Shown piece by piece: positions 1-7,439 of a DNA stretch of 20,030 bases. Position 1 is the stretch's first letter, and each line of letters starts with the position of its first letter. Both the position numbers and the translations under genes were made by a program. The DNA is taken from contig CAJBLC010000117.1 of the NCBI GenBank assembly GCA_903953805.1, forward strand, positions 1 to 20,030. Direction: 5' to 3'. Below the pieces are notes generated by a model. The model did not search any database. It saw only the letters and a program-made list of their open reading frames with translations, and was not told the origin of the DNA. This DNA is from an uncultured Actinomycetes bacterium (GTDB lineage Bacteria > Actinomycetota > Actinomycetes > Nanopelagicales > Nanopelagicaceae).

Positions 1-126
1 ATCGCGGCGCTAGAAGAGCGCGGAATAAAGGTCTATCGAACTGATCGAGACGGTGCCATCTCGGTCAGTTCAGACCTTAAGATCAGCACTCAGAAGAAAC
101 AATGGTGGGAGATCTCATGGGGCTAA
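1..126 (+). CDS. comEC: ComEC/Rec2 DNA-uptake protein, C-terminal end (partial)
   Basis: An open frame enters from the left edge and ends at TAA 124-126, giving 41 residues. The segment ERGIKVYRTDRDGAISV resembles the end of the ComEC metallo-beta-lactamase-like domain, where a Y/W-R-T-x-x-x-G-x-I pattern is common. ComEC forms the inner-membrane channel for single-stranded DNA during natural transformation. The position directly upstream of holA supports the call, because comEC-holA is a conserved actinobacterial pair. The stop lies inside holA, so the two genes overlap by 10 bases and are probably translationally coupled. Membrane domains and catalytic residues lie outside the window, so activity cannot be judged. 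Confidence 0.75.
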   Translation: MAALEERGIKVYRTDRDGAISVSSDLKISTQKKQWWEISWG

Positions 127-1061
127 CGCTGATCCAGGGTGGCGAATCAATTCTCGCTGACCGTGCGATCGCCGCCGTCATTGCATCCCGTCCCACAGCT
201 ACAACTACTCAACTAGATTGTGGCGAAATTGAACTTGGCGCGATAACCGATGCCCTTGCACCTTCGCTCTTTGGTGAAGATCGAACAATTATCTTGCGCG
301 AGATCCAAGAACTTGCTCAAGAGCTTCAGGAAGAGATCACTGAATATTTAACAAATCCAGATGAGAGTGTTCATCTTGTGCTCTGGCATAAGGGCGGCGT
401 GAAGGGTAAAGCACTCCTCGATAAGGTGAAGAAACTCAAACCCGAGATCATTCAAGCTGACACCATCAAAAAGGATGGCGATAAGGCACAGTTTGTTCAC
501 GATGAATTCGCTCGCGCAGGTCGAAAGATCACAGTTGATGCCGTTCAGGCGCTCGTTGATGCGCTCGGCTCTGATCTCCGAGAGTTGAGTGGTGCGGCCT
601 CACAACTTGCATCCGATACCGCCGCTGGTAAAACGATTGATGTCGATGATGTTGAAAAATTTCAACGCGGTCGGGTTGAAACAACAGGCTTTGATGTTGC
701 CGATGCGACGCTCGATGGCAAGACCGACCTTGCGTTGATCACACTTCGACAGGCGCTGACGAGCGGTGTTGATCCAGTATTGATTACCTCAGCTCTCGCT
801 TCTTCAATCCGTACCCTTGCTAAGGTCTCTGGTGCGAGCAGGGGAGTGAAATCCTTCGATCTTGCTGGCTCGCTTGGATTGCCGCCCTGGCAGATCGATA
901 AGGCTCGCCGCCAACTCCAAGGCTGGAACCCGGCAACGCTGAGCGCTGCGGTTGTGACCCTCGCGCAAGCCGATGCCGATATCAAAGGTGCCTCGGCCGA
1001 CCCTGGGTACGCTCTGGAGCGCTGCATCCTGGAGATCGCTCGGGGGAGATCTGCTCGATAG
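117..1061 (+). CDS. holA: DNA polymerase III subunit delta (clamp-loader subunit)
   Basis: The 314-residue product matches HolA in length and layout: an N-terminal AAA+-like fold opening with LTLIQGGESILADRAI, a middle domain with the VDALGSDLRELSGAASQLA segment (about residues 143-165), and a helical C-terminal collar domain with QARRQLQGW-like and YALERCILEIA patterns. In the family, delta binds the beta clamp and opens it within the clamp-loader complex. An upstream in-frame ATG exists at 102, but I prefer ATG 117 because GGGAG lies at 107-111 with proper spacing and because the family begins at this point. The start overlaps the comEC stop. Delta subunits diverge strongly, so the call depends partly on its neighbours comEC and rpsT. 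Confidence 0.88.
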   Translation: MGLTLIQGGESILADRAIAAVIASRPTATTTQLDCGEIELGAITDALAPSLFGEDRTIILREIQELAQELQEEITEYLTNPDESVHLVLWHKGGVKGKALLDKVKKLKPEIIQADTIKKDGDKAQFVHDEFARAGRKITVDAVQALVDALGSDLRELSGAASQLASDTAAGKTIDVDDVEKFQRGRVETTGFDVADATLDGKTDLALITLRQALTSGVDPVLITSALASSIRTLAKVSGASRGVKSFDLAGSLGLPPWQIDKARRQLQGWNPATLSAAVVTLAQADADIKGASADPGYALERCILEIARGRSAR

Positions 1062-1082
1062 AGCGATCTAAACCCAGTTTGA

Positions 1083-1147
1083 GGGGAGGCGCCTTCGGCT
1101 GATAGCCTTTCCCCTTCACCGAGCCCACAAGGGCCGGGTAATTTTTA
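1083..1147 (+). promoter_or_regulatory. Two weak hairpins before rpsT (possible holA terminator or rpsT leader)
   Basis: The gap between holA and rpsT contains an imperfect stem pairing GGGGAGGC (1083-1090) with GCCTTTCCCC (1105-1114). A second hairpin, gccc-acaa-gggc (1123-1134) with outer ACC/GGT pairs, is followed by a T run at 1143-1147. The second could act as a weak intrinsic terminator for holA, or the pair could form a leader on the rpsT message. The stems are short and interrupted, so either role is uncertain. Confidence 0.35.
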
Positions 1148-1164
1148 GAAAAGGTAATCTCCAC

Positions 1165-1431
1165 GTGGCAAATATCAAGTCGCAGATCAAGCGTATTAAG
1201 ACCAATGAGAAGGCTCAGGCACGCAACAAGTCAGCTCGCTCAGGCCTCAAGACCGCTATCCGCCGCTTCAAGGATGCTGTTGCTGCTGGAGATCAGGCTG
1301 CAATCAAGGAAGAGCTTCGCGTAGCAACGAAGACACTCGATGTTGCTGTTACCAAGGGCGTTATCCACGCAAACTCTGCTGCAAATAAGAAGTCAGCGCT
1401 TGCAAAGCAAGCCAACAAAGCTTCTAAGTAA
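1165..1431 (+). CDS. rpsT: 30S ribosomal protein bS20
   Basis: The 88-residue basic protein starts MANIKSQIKRIKTNEKAQARNKS and shows the Lys/Arg/Ala-rich three-helix pattern of bS20, which binds 16S rRNA early in 30S assembly. Its length matches the family (about 85-90). The start is GTG at 1165, preceded by AAAGG near 1150-1154; bS20 genes often use non-ATG starts. It lies on the same strand as holA and lepA. From memory, in Mycobacterium rpsT faces the opposite way to holA, so the orientation here may be a lineage difference. The 103-base leader contains weak secondary structure. Confidence 0.97.
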   Translation: MANIKSQIKRIKTNEKAQARNKSARSGLKTAIRRFKDAVAAGDQAAIKEELRVATKTLDVAVTKGVIHANSAANKKSALAKQANKASK

Positions 1432-1477
1432 TACCTCGAAGCAGAAGAACCTAGAACTTCAAGGTCGGTAGGTAGTT

Positions 1478-3343
1478 ATGCCTGCGATTCCATTAGCAAA
1501 GGCGCCACAGCCTTCACAGACAAATCCTGCGCAGATTCGCAATTTCTGCATCATTGCCCATATCGATCACGGCAAATCAACGCTCGCTGATCGCATGCTC
1601 GGCATCACTGAAGTCGTTGAGCAGCGAAATATGCGCGCCCAATATCTCGATCGTATGGATATTGAACGCGAACGCGGAATCACCATTAAATCTCAAGCTG
1701 TTCGCCTGCCATGGCGCTCGGGTATTGATGGCAATGAGTACATCCTCAATATGATCGATACACCTGGTCACGTTGACTTCACCTATGAAGTTTCACGATC
1801 GCTCGCTGCCTGTGAGGGTGCCGTTCTCCTTGTTGATTGCGCACAAGGTATCGAAGCGCAGACGCTGGCAAACCTCTATCTCGCGATGGAGAACAATCTG
1901 ACAATTATTCCGGTTCTCAACAAGATTGATCTTCCCGCTGCGCAACCTGAGAAGTTCGCTGAAGAGCTCGCAAAGTTGATCGGCTGTCAGCCGGAAGATT
2001 GTCTCCGAGTATCAGGTAAGACTGGCGCTGGCGTTGAAGAGCTCCTCGATCAGATCGTGAAGCAGATTCCTGCACCGGTCGGCGATCCCGATGCACCTGC
2101 ACGCGCGTTGATCTTTGACTCTGTCTACGATTCCTATCGCGGCGTTGTTACTTATGTTCGCGTTGTTGATGGTCATCTCTCTACGCGCGATCAGATTCAA
2201 ATGTTTTCGACCGGCGTTCGCCACGAGATGCTTGAAGTCGGCGTCATCTCGCCAGAACCAGTTGCTAGCAAAGGCCTTGGCGTAGGTGAGGTGGGTTATC
2301 TCATCACTGGCGTGAAAGATGTTCGCCAATCTCGCGTCGGCGATACTGTGACGAACTACCAACGTCCAACCGATAAAGCGCTCTCTGGCTATAAAGATCC
2401 ACGACCAATGGTCTTCTCGGGGCTATTCCCGCTCGATGGTGCTGAGTATCCGATGCTCCGTGAAGCGCTGGATAAGTTGCAACTCAATGATGCCGCTCTC
2501 GTATTTGAACCGGAGAATTCAGCAGCTTTGGGATTTGGATTTCGATGTGGCTTCCTCGGTCTGCTCCATATGGAGATTGTTCGCGAGCGGTTAGAGCGCG
2601 AAGCTGGCCTGGCACTTATTTCTACCGCACCAAACGTGGTCTATCGAGTCACGGATGACAGCGGAAAAGAACTTATCGTTACCAATCCAAGCGAATTCCC
2701 TGATGGCAAGATCATGAAGGTGGAAGAGCCGATTGTGCGCGCCACAGTCCTTGCTCCCTCTGAATTTATCGGCGCAATTATGGAGCTCTGCCAACAGCGT
2801 CGCGGAACGCTACTCGGCATGGATTATCTCTCTGAAGATCGTGTGGAGATTCGTTACACCCTTCCGCTCGCTGAGATTGTCTTTGACTTCTTTGATCAAT
2901 TGAAATCACGTACGCGTGGTTATGCATCGCTCGATTACGAACCAATCGGAGAAGCAGAAGGTGACCTCGTTAAGGTTGATATCTTGCTTCAGAGCGAGAA
3001 GGTCGATGCCTTCAGTGCGATCGTTCACCGTGAAAAGGCCTATAGCTATGGTGTCATGATGACGACCAAATTGCGCGAGCTCATTCCTCGTCAACAATTT
3101 GAGATCCCGATTCAGGCAGCGATTGGCTCTCGCATTATTGCGCGCGAATCAATTCGAGCGATCCGTAAAGATGTTCTTGCTAAGTGCTATGGCGGAGATA
3201 TCTCTCGTAAGCGCAAACTCCTCGAGAAGCAGAAAGAGGGTAAGAAGCGCATGAAGATGGTTGGGCGAGTGGAAGTGCCACAAGAGGCATTTATTGCTGC
3301 TCTGACAACCGATGATGAGAAGTCAAAAGAGGCGAAGAAGTAG
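1478..3343 (+). CDS. lepA: Elongation factor 4 (translational GTPase LepA)
   Basis: The 621-residue protein is a full-length LepA/EF4, a ribosome-binding GTPase acting in back-translocation and 30S biogenesis. GTPase motifs are complete: AHIDHGKST (residues 27-35), the switch-I segment with RGITI (66-70), DTPGH (94-98), NKID (148-151) and SGKTG in the G5 region. Domain II, the EF-G-like domains, and the LepA-specific C-terminal domain with YGGDISRKRKLLEKQKEGKKRMK are all present. The roughly 20-residue extension before the first motif is normal for actinobacteria. A purine-rich AGGTAG stretch precedes ATG 1478. It heads a run of closely packed genes continuing to rsmE; hemW begins 2 bases after its stop. 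Confidence 0.98.
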   Translation: MPAIPLAKAPQPSQTNPAQIRNFCIIAHIDHGKSTLADRMLGITEVVEQRNMRAQYLDRMDIERERGITIKSQAVRLPWRSGIDGNEYILNMIDTPGHVDFTYEVSRSLAACEGAVLLVDCAQGIEAQTLANLYLAMENNLTIIPVLNKIDLPAAQPEKFAEELAKLIGCQPEDCLRVSGKTGAGVEELLDQIVKQIPAPVGDPDAPARALIFDSVYDSYRGVVTYVRVVDGHLSTRDQIQMFSTGVRHEMLEVGVISPEPVASKGLGVGEVGYLITGVKDVRQSRVGDTVTNYQRPTDKALSGYKDPRPMVFSGLFPLDGAEYPMLREALDKLQLNDAALVFEPENSAALGFGFRCGFLGLLHMEIVRERLEREAGLALISTAPNVVYRVTDDSGKELIVTNPSEFPDGKIMKVEEPIVRATVLAPSEFIGAIMELCQQRRGTLLGMDYLSEDRVEIRYTLPLAEIVFDFFDQLKSRTRGYASLDYEPIGEAEGDLVKVDILLQSEKVDAFSAIVHREKAYSYGVMMTTKLRELIPRQQFEIPIQAAIGSRIIARESIRAIRKDVLAKCYGGDISRKRKLLEKQKEGKKRMKMVGRVEVPQEAFIAALTTDDEKSKEAKK

Positions 3344-3345
3344 CC

Positions 3346-4509
3346 ATGGCTACCGCTGTCGATCCGTCGGCGCTCTCGTTCTATATCCATATTCCGTACT
3401 GCGTGAAGCGCTGCGGTTACTGTGACTTCAACACCTACACACCGGCAGAACTCAAAGTTGAGTCATCGCTCACCGAAATTTCTCACAGCTACATCGATCT
3501 TATGCTCCGAGAAATTGATCAAGCTCGGCAAACCTCTCAGGCGACTCACGTTCCAACAATTTTCTTTGGCGGCGGAACACCAAGTTTGATGGAGCCGAGT
3601 GATCTAGGTCGAGTTATCCAAAGGATCAGTGAGAAGTTCGGGCTCACCGCAGATTGCGAAATCACCTTAGAAGCGAATCCAGATACGCTGACAAAGGATC
3701 GGTTGCAGGGATATCGCGAAGTTGGAATTAATCGACTTTCAATCGGAATGCAATCTGCAGTACCCCATGTATTGGCGGTGCTCGATCGAACCCACAATCC
3801 AGAGAATATTGGCAAAGTCGGGCAATGGGCTCGAGAGGTAGGTTTTGAAGAGATTTCACTCGATCTGATCTACGGAACGCCAGGCGAGACGATCGACGAT
3901 TGGCGTACAACGATTGGTTCTGCACTCTCACTCGATATCTCTCATATCTCTGCTTATGCACTGATCGTTGAACAAGGAACGAAGTTAGCTGCGCAGGTGA
4001 AACGTGGTGAAGTAACGATTCCCGATGATGATGAGACAGCAGAGAAATATCTCATCGCTGATGAAGCCTTCACGCAAGCTGGAATGAATTGGTACGAGTT
4101 AAGTAATTGGTCGAAGGACGGCTCGCACTCTCGCCACAATATGGCTTACTGGGTTGGCAGCAATTGGTGGGGAGTAGGTCCAGGTGCCCACTCACATATC
4201 GATGGACGCCGATGGTGGAATGTAAAACATCCAACTGCATACCGTGAACGTCTTGAGAGAGAGGTTAGCCCCATGCAGGAGGAAGAGCTCCTGACTCCGG
4301 ATGAGATCGCCCGTGAGCGGATCATGCTCTTAATGCGTATTCCGCACGGCCTTCAAACTCGAGATTTCTCGCCAGAGCAGATTGCAATTCTCGATGGATA
4401 TCTCGCTTCGGAGGATCTGGACGCGCAATCGTGGAGCGCTGGTTCGCTCACCTTGACCCGGAAAGGTCGCCTGATCGCAGATCGAATCGTGCGCGATTTA
4501 GTCCTCTAG
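3346..4509 (+). CDS. hemW: Radical SAM heme chaperone HemW (HemN-like)
   Basis: The 387-residue protein has the radical SAM cluster motif C19-x3-C23-x2-C26 in the setting YIHIPYCVKRCGYCDFNTY. Also present are FFGGGTPS, the LEANPDT strand, SIGMQS and the HNMAYW segment before GVGPGAHS that marks the HemW branch. HemW proteins bind heme and a 4Fe-4S cluster and deliver heme to target proteins. They were long annotated as oxygen-independent coproporphyrinogen oxidase but usually lack that activity. ATG 3346 starts 2 bases after the lepA stop, so the two are very probably co-transcribed. The lepA-hemW-hrcA order is typical of Gram-positive bacteria. True HemN is less likely, because the N-terminal extension typical of HemN is absent. 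Confidence 0.93.
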   Translation: MATAVDPSALSFYIHIPYCVKRCGYCDFNTYTPAELKVESSLTEISHSYIDLMLREIDQARQTSQATHVPTIFFGGGTPSLMEPSDLGRVIQRISEKFGLTADCEITLEANPDTLTKDRLQGYREVGINRLSIGMQSAVPHVLAVLDRTHNPENIGKVGQWAREVGFEEISLDLIYGTPGETIDDWRTTIGSALSLDISHISAYALIVEQGTKLAAQVKRGEVTIPDDDETAEKYLIADEAFTQAGMNWYELSNWSKDGSHSRHNMAYWVGSNWWGVGPGAHSHIDGRRWWNVKHPTAYRERLEREVSPMQEEELLTPDEIARERIMLLMRIPHGLQTRDFSPEQIAILDGYLASEDLDAQSWSAGSLTLTRKGRLIADRIVRDLVL

Positions 4510-4524
4510 TAGAGTTGGCGCATC

Positions 4525-5229
4525 ATGCATGAACGCCAATTAGAGATTCTTCGAGCAATCGTCGATGAGTATGTGACGACCCAAGAGCCGGTCGGCTCGA
4601 AGGCGATCGCTGAACGACATAGCCTCGGAGTCTCGCCTGCGACGATTCGCAATGATATGGCTCATCTGGAAGAGGCGGGACTTATCACCCAACCTCACAC
4701 CAGCGCCGGAAGAATTCCAACAAATCAGGGTTACCGACTCTTTGTCGACCGGATCGCACAGATCAAGCCACTTTCTAGCGCCGAGCGTCGTGCAATTGAA
4801 AACTTTATGTCCGGTGCAGTCGAACCCGATGAAGTGGCGAGTCGGGCCGTGCGCTTGTTAGCGCAGATTACTCATCAAGTAGCCATTGTTCAGATTCCAG
4901 ATCAAGATCGAGTCGTCCTCTCCGGAACTGCCAATCTCGCTCGTTCACATCACGAGAGCGCATCAGATCTCTTCCCAATTTTGGAAGCGCTCGAAGAGCA
5001 AGTCGTTCTGCTCAAGTTACTTGCAGATGCAGGTTCTTCCATCAACGTTAAAATTGGGGCAGAGCAACCAACTGCCAATCTGCAATCAACAAGCCTGGTC
5101 AGCATGGGTGCTGGTGCTGGAGCGGTTGGAATTCTTGGACCAACTCGCATGGATTATTCGGGCTCTATGGGAGCAGTCCATGCAGTTGCGCGCTACATCG
5201 GGAAATTCTTTGATGGAGAAGTTCGTTAA
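4525..5229 (+). CDS. hrcA: Heat-inducible transcription repressor HrcA, internally shortened
   Basis: The start, RQLEILRAIVDEYVTTQEPVGSK, and the winged-helix recognition segment VSPATIRNDMAHLEEAGLITQPHTSAGRIPT (about residues 38-66) are classic HrcA. So is the end, with VVLSGTANLA (130-139), LEALEEQVVLLKLL and GILGPTRMDYSGSMGAV (202-217). The length is 234 residues, whereas the family usually has about 340. The missing part lies between VAIVQIP (119-125) and RVVLSGT (129-135), where normal HrcA carries part of the GAF-like domain and the inserted dimerisation region. The frame is clean across the junction, with no stop or shift. HrcA binds the CIRCE operator before groE and dnaK genes. No CIRCE sequence is visible here. 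The stop overlaps the dnaJ start by one base. Confidence 0.92.
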   Translation: MHERQLEILRAIVDEYVTTQEPVGSKAIAERHSLGVSPATIRNDMAHLEEAGLITQPHTSAGRIPTNQGYRLFVDRIAQIKPLSSAERRAIENFMSGAVEPDEVASRAVRLLAQITHQVAIVQIPDQDRVVLSGTANLARSHHESASDLFPILEALEEQVVLLKLLADAGSSINVKIGAEQPTANLQSTSLVSMGAGAGAVGILGPTRMDYSGSMGAVHAVARYIGKFFDGEVR

Positions 5230-6350
5230 TGTCAGATCACTACAGCGCACTTGGGGTCGATCGCGATGCCTCACCAGATGAGATCAAAAAGGCATATCGA
5301 AAATTAGCTCGAGAGTTACACCCTGATGTAAACCCTGATCCCGCATCGGCTGAGAAGTTCAAGAGCGTCACTACTGCCTATGAAGTTTTGAGTGATCCAG
5401 CGAAGCGACAGAGTTACGACCGTGGTGGTGATCCTTTCTCACAATTTGGCGGCGGCGGAGCAAACTTTGGCTTCGGCGACATCATGGATGCATTCTTTGG
5501 TGGCGGAGGTTCCCGCGGTCCACGTAGCCGGATGCGCGAAGGCCAGGATGCGCTGATTAGAGTTGAAGTCGATCTCGCTGAAGCGTGCTTCGGTGTTGAT
5601 CGTGAATTTGAAGTTGAGACGGCAATTGCCTGCGGGAAGTGCCATGGCAATGGCTGCAGTGCGGGAACAAAGCCAAGCACCTGCGATATTTGTAAAGGTC
5701 GTGGCGAAGTACAGCAAGTGCAGCGTTCATTTATTGGTCAGGTAATGACGAGCAGACCCTGCGCCAGCTGTCAGGGATATGGCTCGGTCATTAAGCAACC
5801 ATGTAGCGAATGTGCCGGCGATGGTCGGGTGCGTGCGCGTAAAACAATTCAGGTAAAGATTCCTGCTGGTGTTGAGACTGGAAATCGCATCCAACTGACT
5901 GGCCAAGGTGAAGTTGGCCCTGGTGGGGGACCCGCCGGTGATCTCTATGTTGAAATTGTTGAGCGAGAGCATCCCTTCCTGATCAGAGATGGAATCGATC
6001 TCCATATCTCACTCTCTATTCCGGTCACCTCCGCAGCGCTCGGTGGAGAAGTCACCATTGAAACGCTTGACGGCGAACGGACCGTCTCCTTTAAGCCCGG
6101 AACTCAGAGTGGACATCGTGTTGTGCTCAAGGATCTAGGCATCACCCGCTTGCGCGGTGGTGGTCGTGGAGATCTGATTGCTCATCTCGAAGTTGCGACA
6201 CCTACAAAGTTGAGCAAAGAGGAGGAAGAGCTCCTCCGTAAATTAGCAACCCTTCGTAAAGAAGATGGCTCTTCGGTCTCGGTTCATCTCTTAGATGAGA
6301 AGGCAGATGCTGGCTTCTTCGCTAAATTTAGAGGGGCATTCCACCGCTAA
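5229..6350 (+). CDS. dnaJ: Chaperone protein DnaJ (Hsp40, DnaJ2-type)
   Basis: This 373-residue type I Hsp40 stimulates the DnaK ATPase and delivers unfolded substrates. The J domain carries HPD at residues 31-33. A Gly/Phe-rich linker follows (about 66-97). Four intact zinc-binding CxxCxGxG repeats come next, starting at C135, C152, C178 and C192. Substrate-binding beta domains with LTGQGEVGPGGGPAGDLYV and the C-terminal dimerisation region complete the protein. ATG 5229 overlaps the hrcA TAA by one base, so translation is probably coupled. The hrcA-linked dnaJ of actinobacteria is usually the second copy (DnaJ2), with the other beside dnaK. No heat-shock operator is seen directly upstream. 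Confidence 0.97.
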   Translation: MSDHYSALGVDRDASPDEIKKAYRKLARELHPDVNPDPASAEKFKSVTTAYEVLSDPAKRQSYDRGGDPFSQFGGGGANFGFGDIMDAFFGGGGSRGPRSRMREGQDALIRVEVDLAEACFGVDREFEVETAIACGKCHGNGCSAGTKPSTCDICKGRGEVQQVQRSFIGQVMTSRPCASCQGYGSVIKQPCSECAGDGRVRARKTIQVKIPAGVETGNRIQLTGQGEVGPGGGPAGDLYVEIVEREHPFLIRDGIDLHISLSIPVTSAALGGEVTIETLDGERTVSFKPGTQSGHRVVLKDLGITRLRGGGRGDLIAHLEVATPTKLSKEEEELLRKLATLRKEDGSSVSVHLLDEKADAGFFAKFRGAFHR

Positions 6351-7072
6351 TGCTGAGCCTCTTCTTCGTCCCAGAAATCTCAGATGGCAGCAAAATTGTC
6401 GTTTATGGTGATGAAGCGCATCACGCGATCAAGGTGATGCGGATGGAGATCGGCGAAGAGATCCAAGTAGCAGATGGCAAGGGGAATTGGGCGCAAGGAA
6501 GTATTAGCGCCATCGATAAGAAGAGTTTCACATTAACAATTTCAGGTCGCGGCCACACCTCAAGAACTCATCCAGAATTCGTCGTTATCCAAGCGTTGAC
6601 AAAATCAGATCGAGCGAAAGAGACGATTGAATTATTGGTCGAAGCAGGAGTTGACCGAATCATCCCGTGGCAATCGGACCACTGCATTGCAAAGTGGAAA
6701 GAGGATATGCTCGAAAAGTGGGAGAGTGCAGCTCTCACCGCATGCAAGCAATCTCGCCGCTATAGCCTCCCTGCAATTGAAACCCCCATTACCCTCACTG
6801 GGATTCGAGAGCGCTTTACTGAGCGCTCACTCTTATTAGTTCTGCATGAATCTGCTCAAGAGAAGTTAAGTGTCGTTGTCTCGCCATCGGCGATATCGCA
6901 GGAACATATCGTTCTCGTTGTGGGACCTGAAGGCGGAATTGCGGTCGATGAACTCCGCGAGTTGGAAGCGATCGGCGGAAAGATCGTGAAATTAGGTAAT
7001 CCAGTACTTCGCTCAGCACATGCTGGCTTCGCTGGACTCGCCGCTGTTCAAGCCCTGATGAGACATTGGTAG
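6350..7072 (+). CDS. rsmE: 16S rRNA (uridine(1498)-N3)-methyltransferase RsmE
   Basis: The 240-residue protein has the RsmE layout: an N-terminal PUA-like domain (about residues 1-70, with FFVPE and the HHAIKVMRMEIGEEIQVADGKG segment) and a C-terminal SPOUT methyltransferase domain. The SAM-binding knot motifs are VLVVGPEGGI (188-197) and KLGNPVLRSAHAG (214-226). The enzyme methylates U1498 in the decoding region of 16S rRNA. Its ATG overlaps the dnaJ TAA by one base, continuing the coupled hrcA-dnaJ-rsmE unit seen across Gram-positive bacteria. The final knot usually reads LRTETA or LRTSTA; LRSAHA is a mild variant. No terminator follows, only an 18-base gap that carries a putative promoter for the next gene. 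Confidence 0.95.
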   Translation: MLSLFFVPEISDGSKIVVYGDEAHHAIKVMRMEIGEEIQVADGKGNWAQGSISAIDKKSFTLTISGRGHTSRTHPEFVVIQALTKSDRAKETIELLVEAGVDRIIPWQSDHCIAKWKEDMLEKWESAALTACKQSRRYSLPAIETPITLTGIRERFTERSLLLVLHESAQEKLSVVVSPSAISQEHIVLVVGPEGGIAVDELRELEAIGGKIVKLGNPVLRSAHAGFAGLAAVQALMRHW

Positions 7073-7078
7073 TAGGGC

Positions 7079-7090
7079 TAACATTTTGTC
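7079..7090 (+). promoter_or_regulatory. Candidate -10 element for a leaderless HIT-gene transcript
   Basis: TAACAT (7079-7084) fits the actinobacterial -10 pattern TANNNT and lies exactly 6 bases before ATG 7091, so transcription would begin at the start codon. There is no Shine-Dalgarno sequence in the 18-base gap, which fits leaderless translation. No clear -35 was seen. Confidence 0.45.
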
Positions 7091-7423
7091 ATGTGTATCT
7101 TCTGCAAGATTGCGAGTGGCGAGATCCCCGCTGAACTATTGCATAGCGACGATCAGGTCTTAGCCTTTAGAGATCTTGCACCACAGGCTCCCACTCACAT
7201 CTTGATTATTCCCCGAGTGCATTGCGAAAACGTTGATGAACTGGCAGAGCAGCACCCACAGACTCTCTCTCGAATCTTCCTTGTGGCTGCTCAACTGGCT
7301 AAATCCGAAGGTCTTTCGGGTCACAGAACGGTCTTTAATACTGGCGAGAGCGCAGGCCAGAGCGTCTTCCACGCCCATCTCCACCTCTTAGGAGGGCGTC
7401 CGCTCGCGTGGCCGCCGGGTTAA
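7091..7423 (+). CDS. HIT-family (HINT-like) purine nucleotide hydrolase
   Basis: The 110-residue protein is a complete histidine-triad protein of the HINT branch. It has the catalytic motif HAHLHL with H94, H96 and H98, the start MCIFCKIASGEIPAE with the Cys2/Cys5 pair found in zinc-binding members, and the strand THILIIPRVH. Family members hydrolyse purine nucleoside phosphoramidates such as AMP-lysine; the true substrate here is unknown. The gene sits between rsmE and phoH, as it often does in actinobacteria. It lacks an upstream ribosome-binding site, and a TAACAT box 6 bases before ATG suggests a leaderless message. Confidence 0.95.
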   Translation: MCIFCKIASGEIPAELLHSDDQVLAFRDLAPQAPTHILIIPRVHCENVDELAEQHPQTLSRIFLVAAQLAKSEGLSGHRTVFNTGESAGQSVFHAHLHLLGGRPLAWPPG

Positions 7424-7426
7424 ACG

Positions 7427-7439
7427 TAGGATTGAAGTA
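7427..7439 (+). promoter_or_regulatory. Candidate -10 element before phoH
   Basis: TAGGAT (7427-7432) matches TANNNT and lies 7 bases before ATG 7440, which would give a leaderless or nearly leaderless phoH message. The same bases include TAGGA, which could instead act as a weak Shine-Dalgarno sequence for read-through mRNA from the HIT gene, so the assignment is ambiguous. Confidence 0.35.

Noticed and set aside
102..116. Upstream ATG start for holA
   Set aside because: It lacks a ribosome-binding site, whereas ATG 117 has GGGAG at proper spacing and fits the family's N terminus.
662..1027. 121-codon minus-strand frame inside holA
   Set aside because: It is a shadow of the holA reading frame with no domain or promoter support.
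4490..4524. CIRCE operator before hrcA
   Set aside because: I looked for TTAGCACTC/GAGTGCTAA here and around dnaJ and did not find it.
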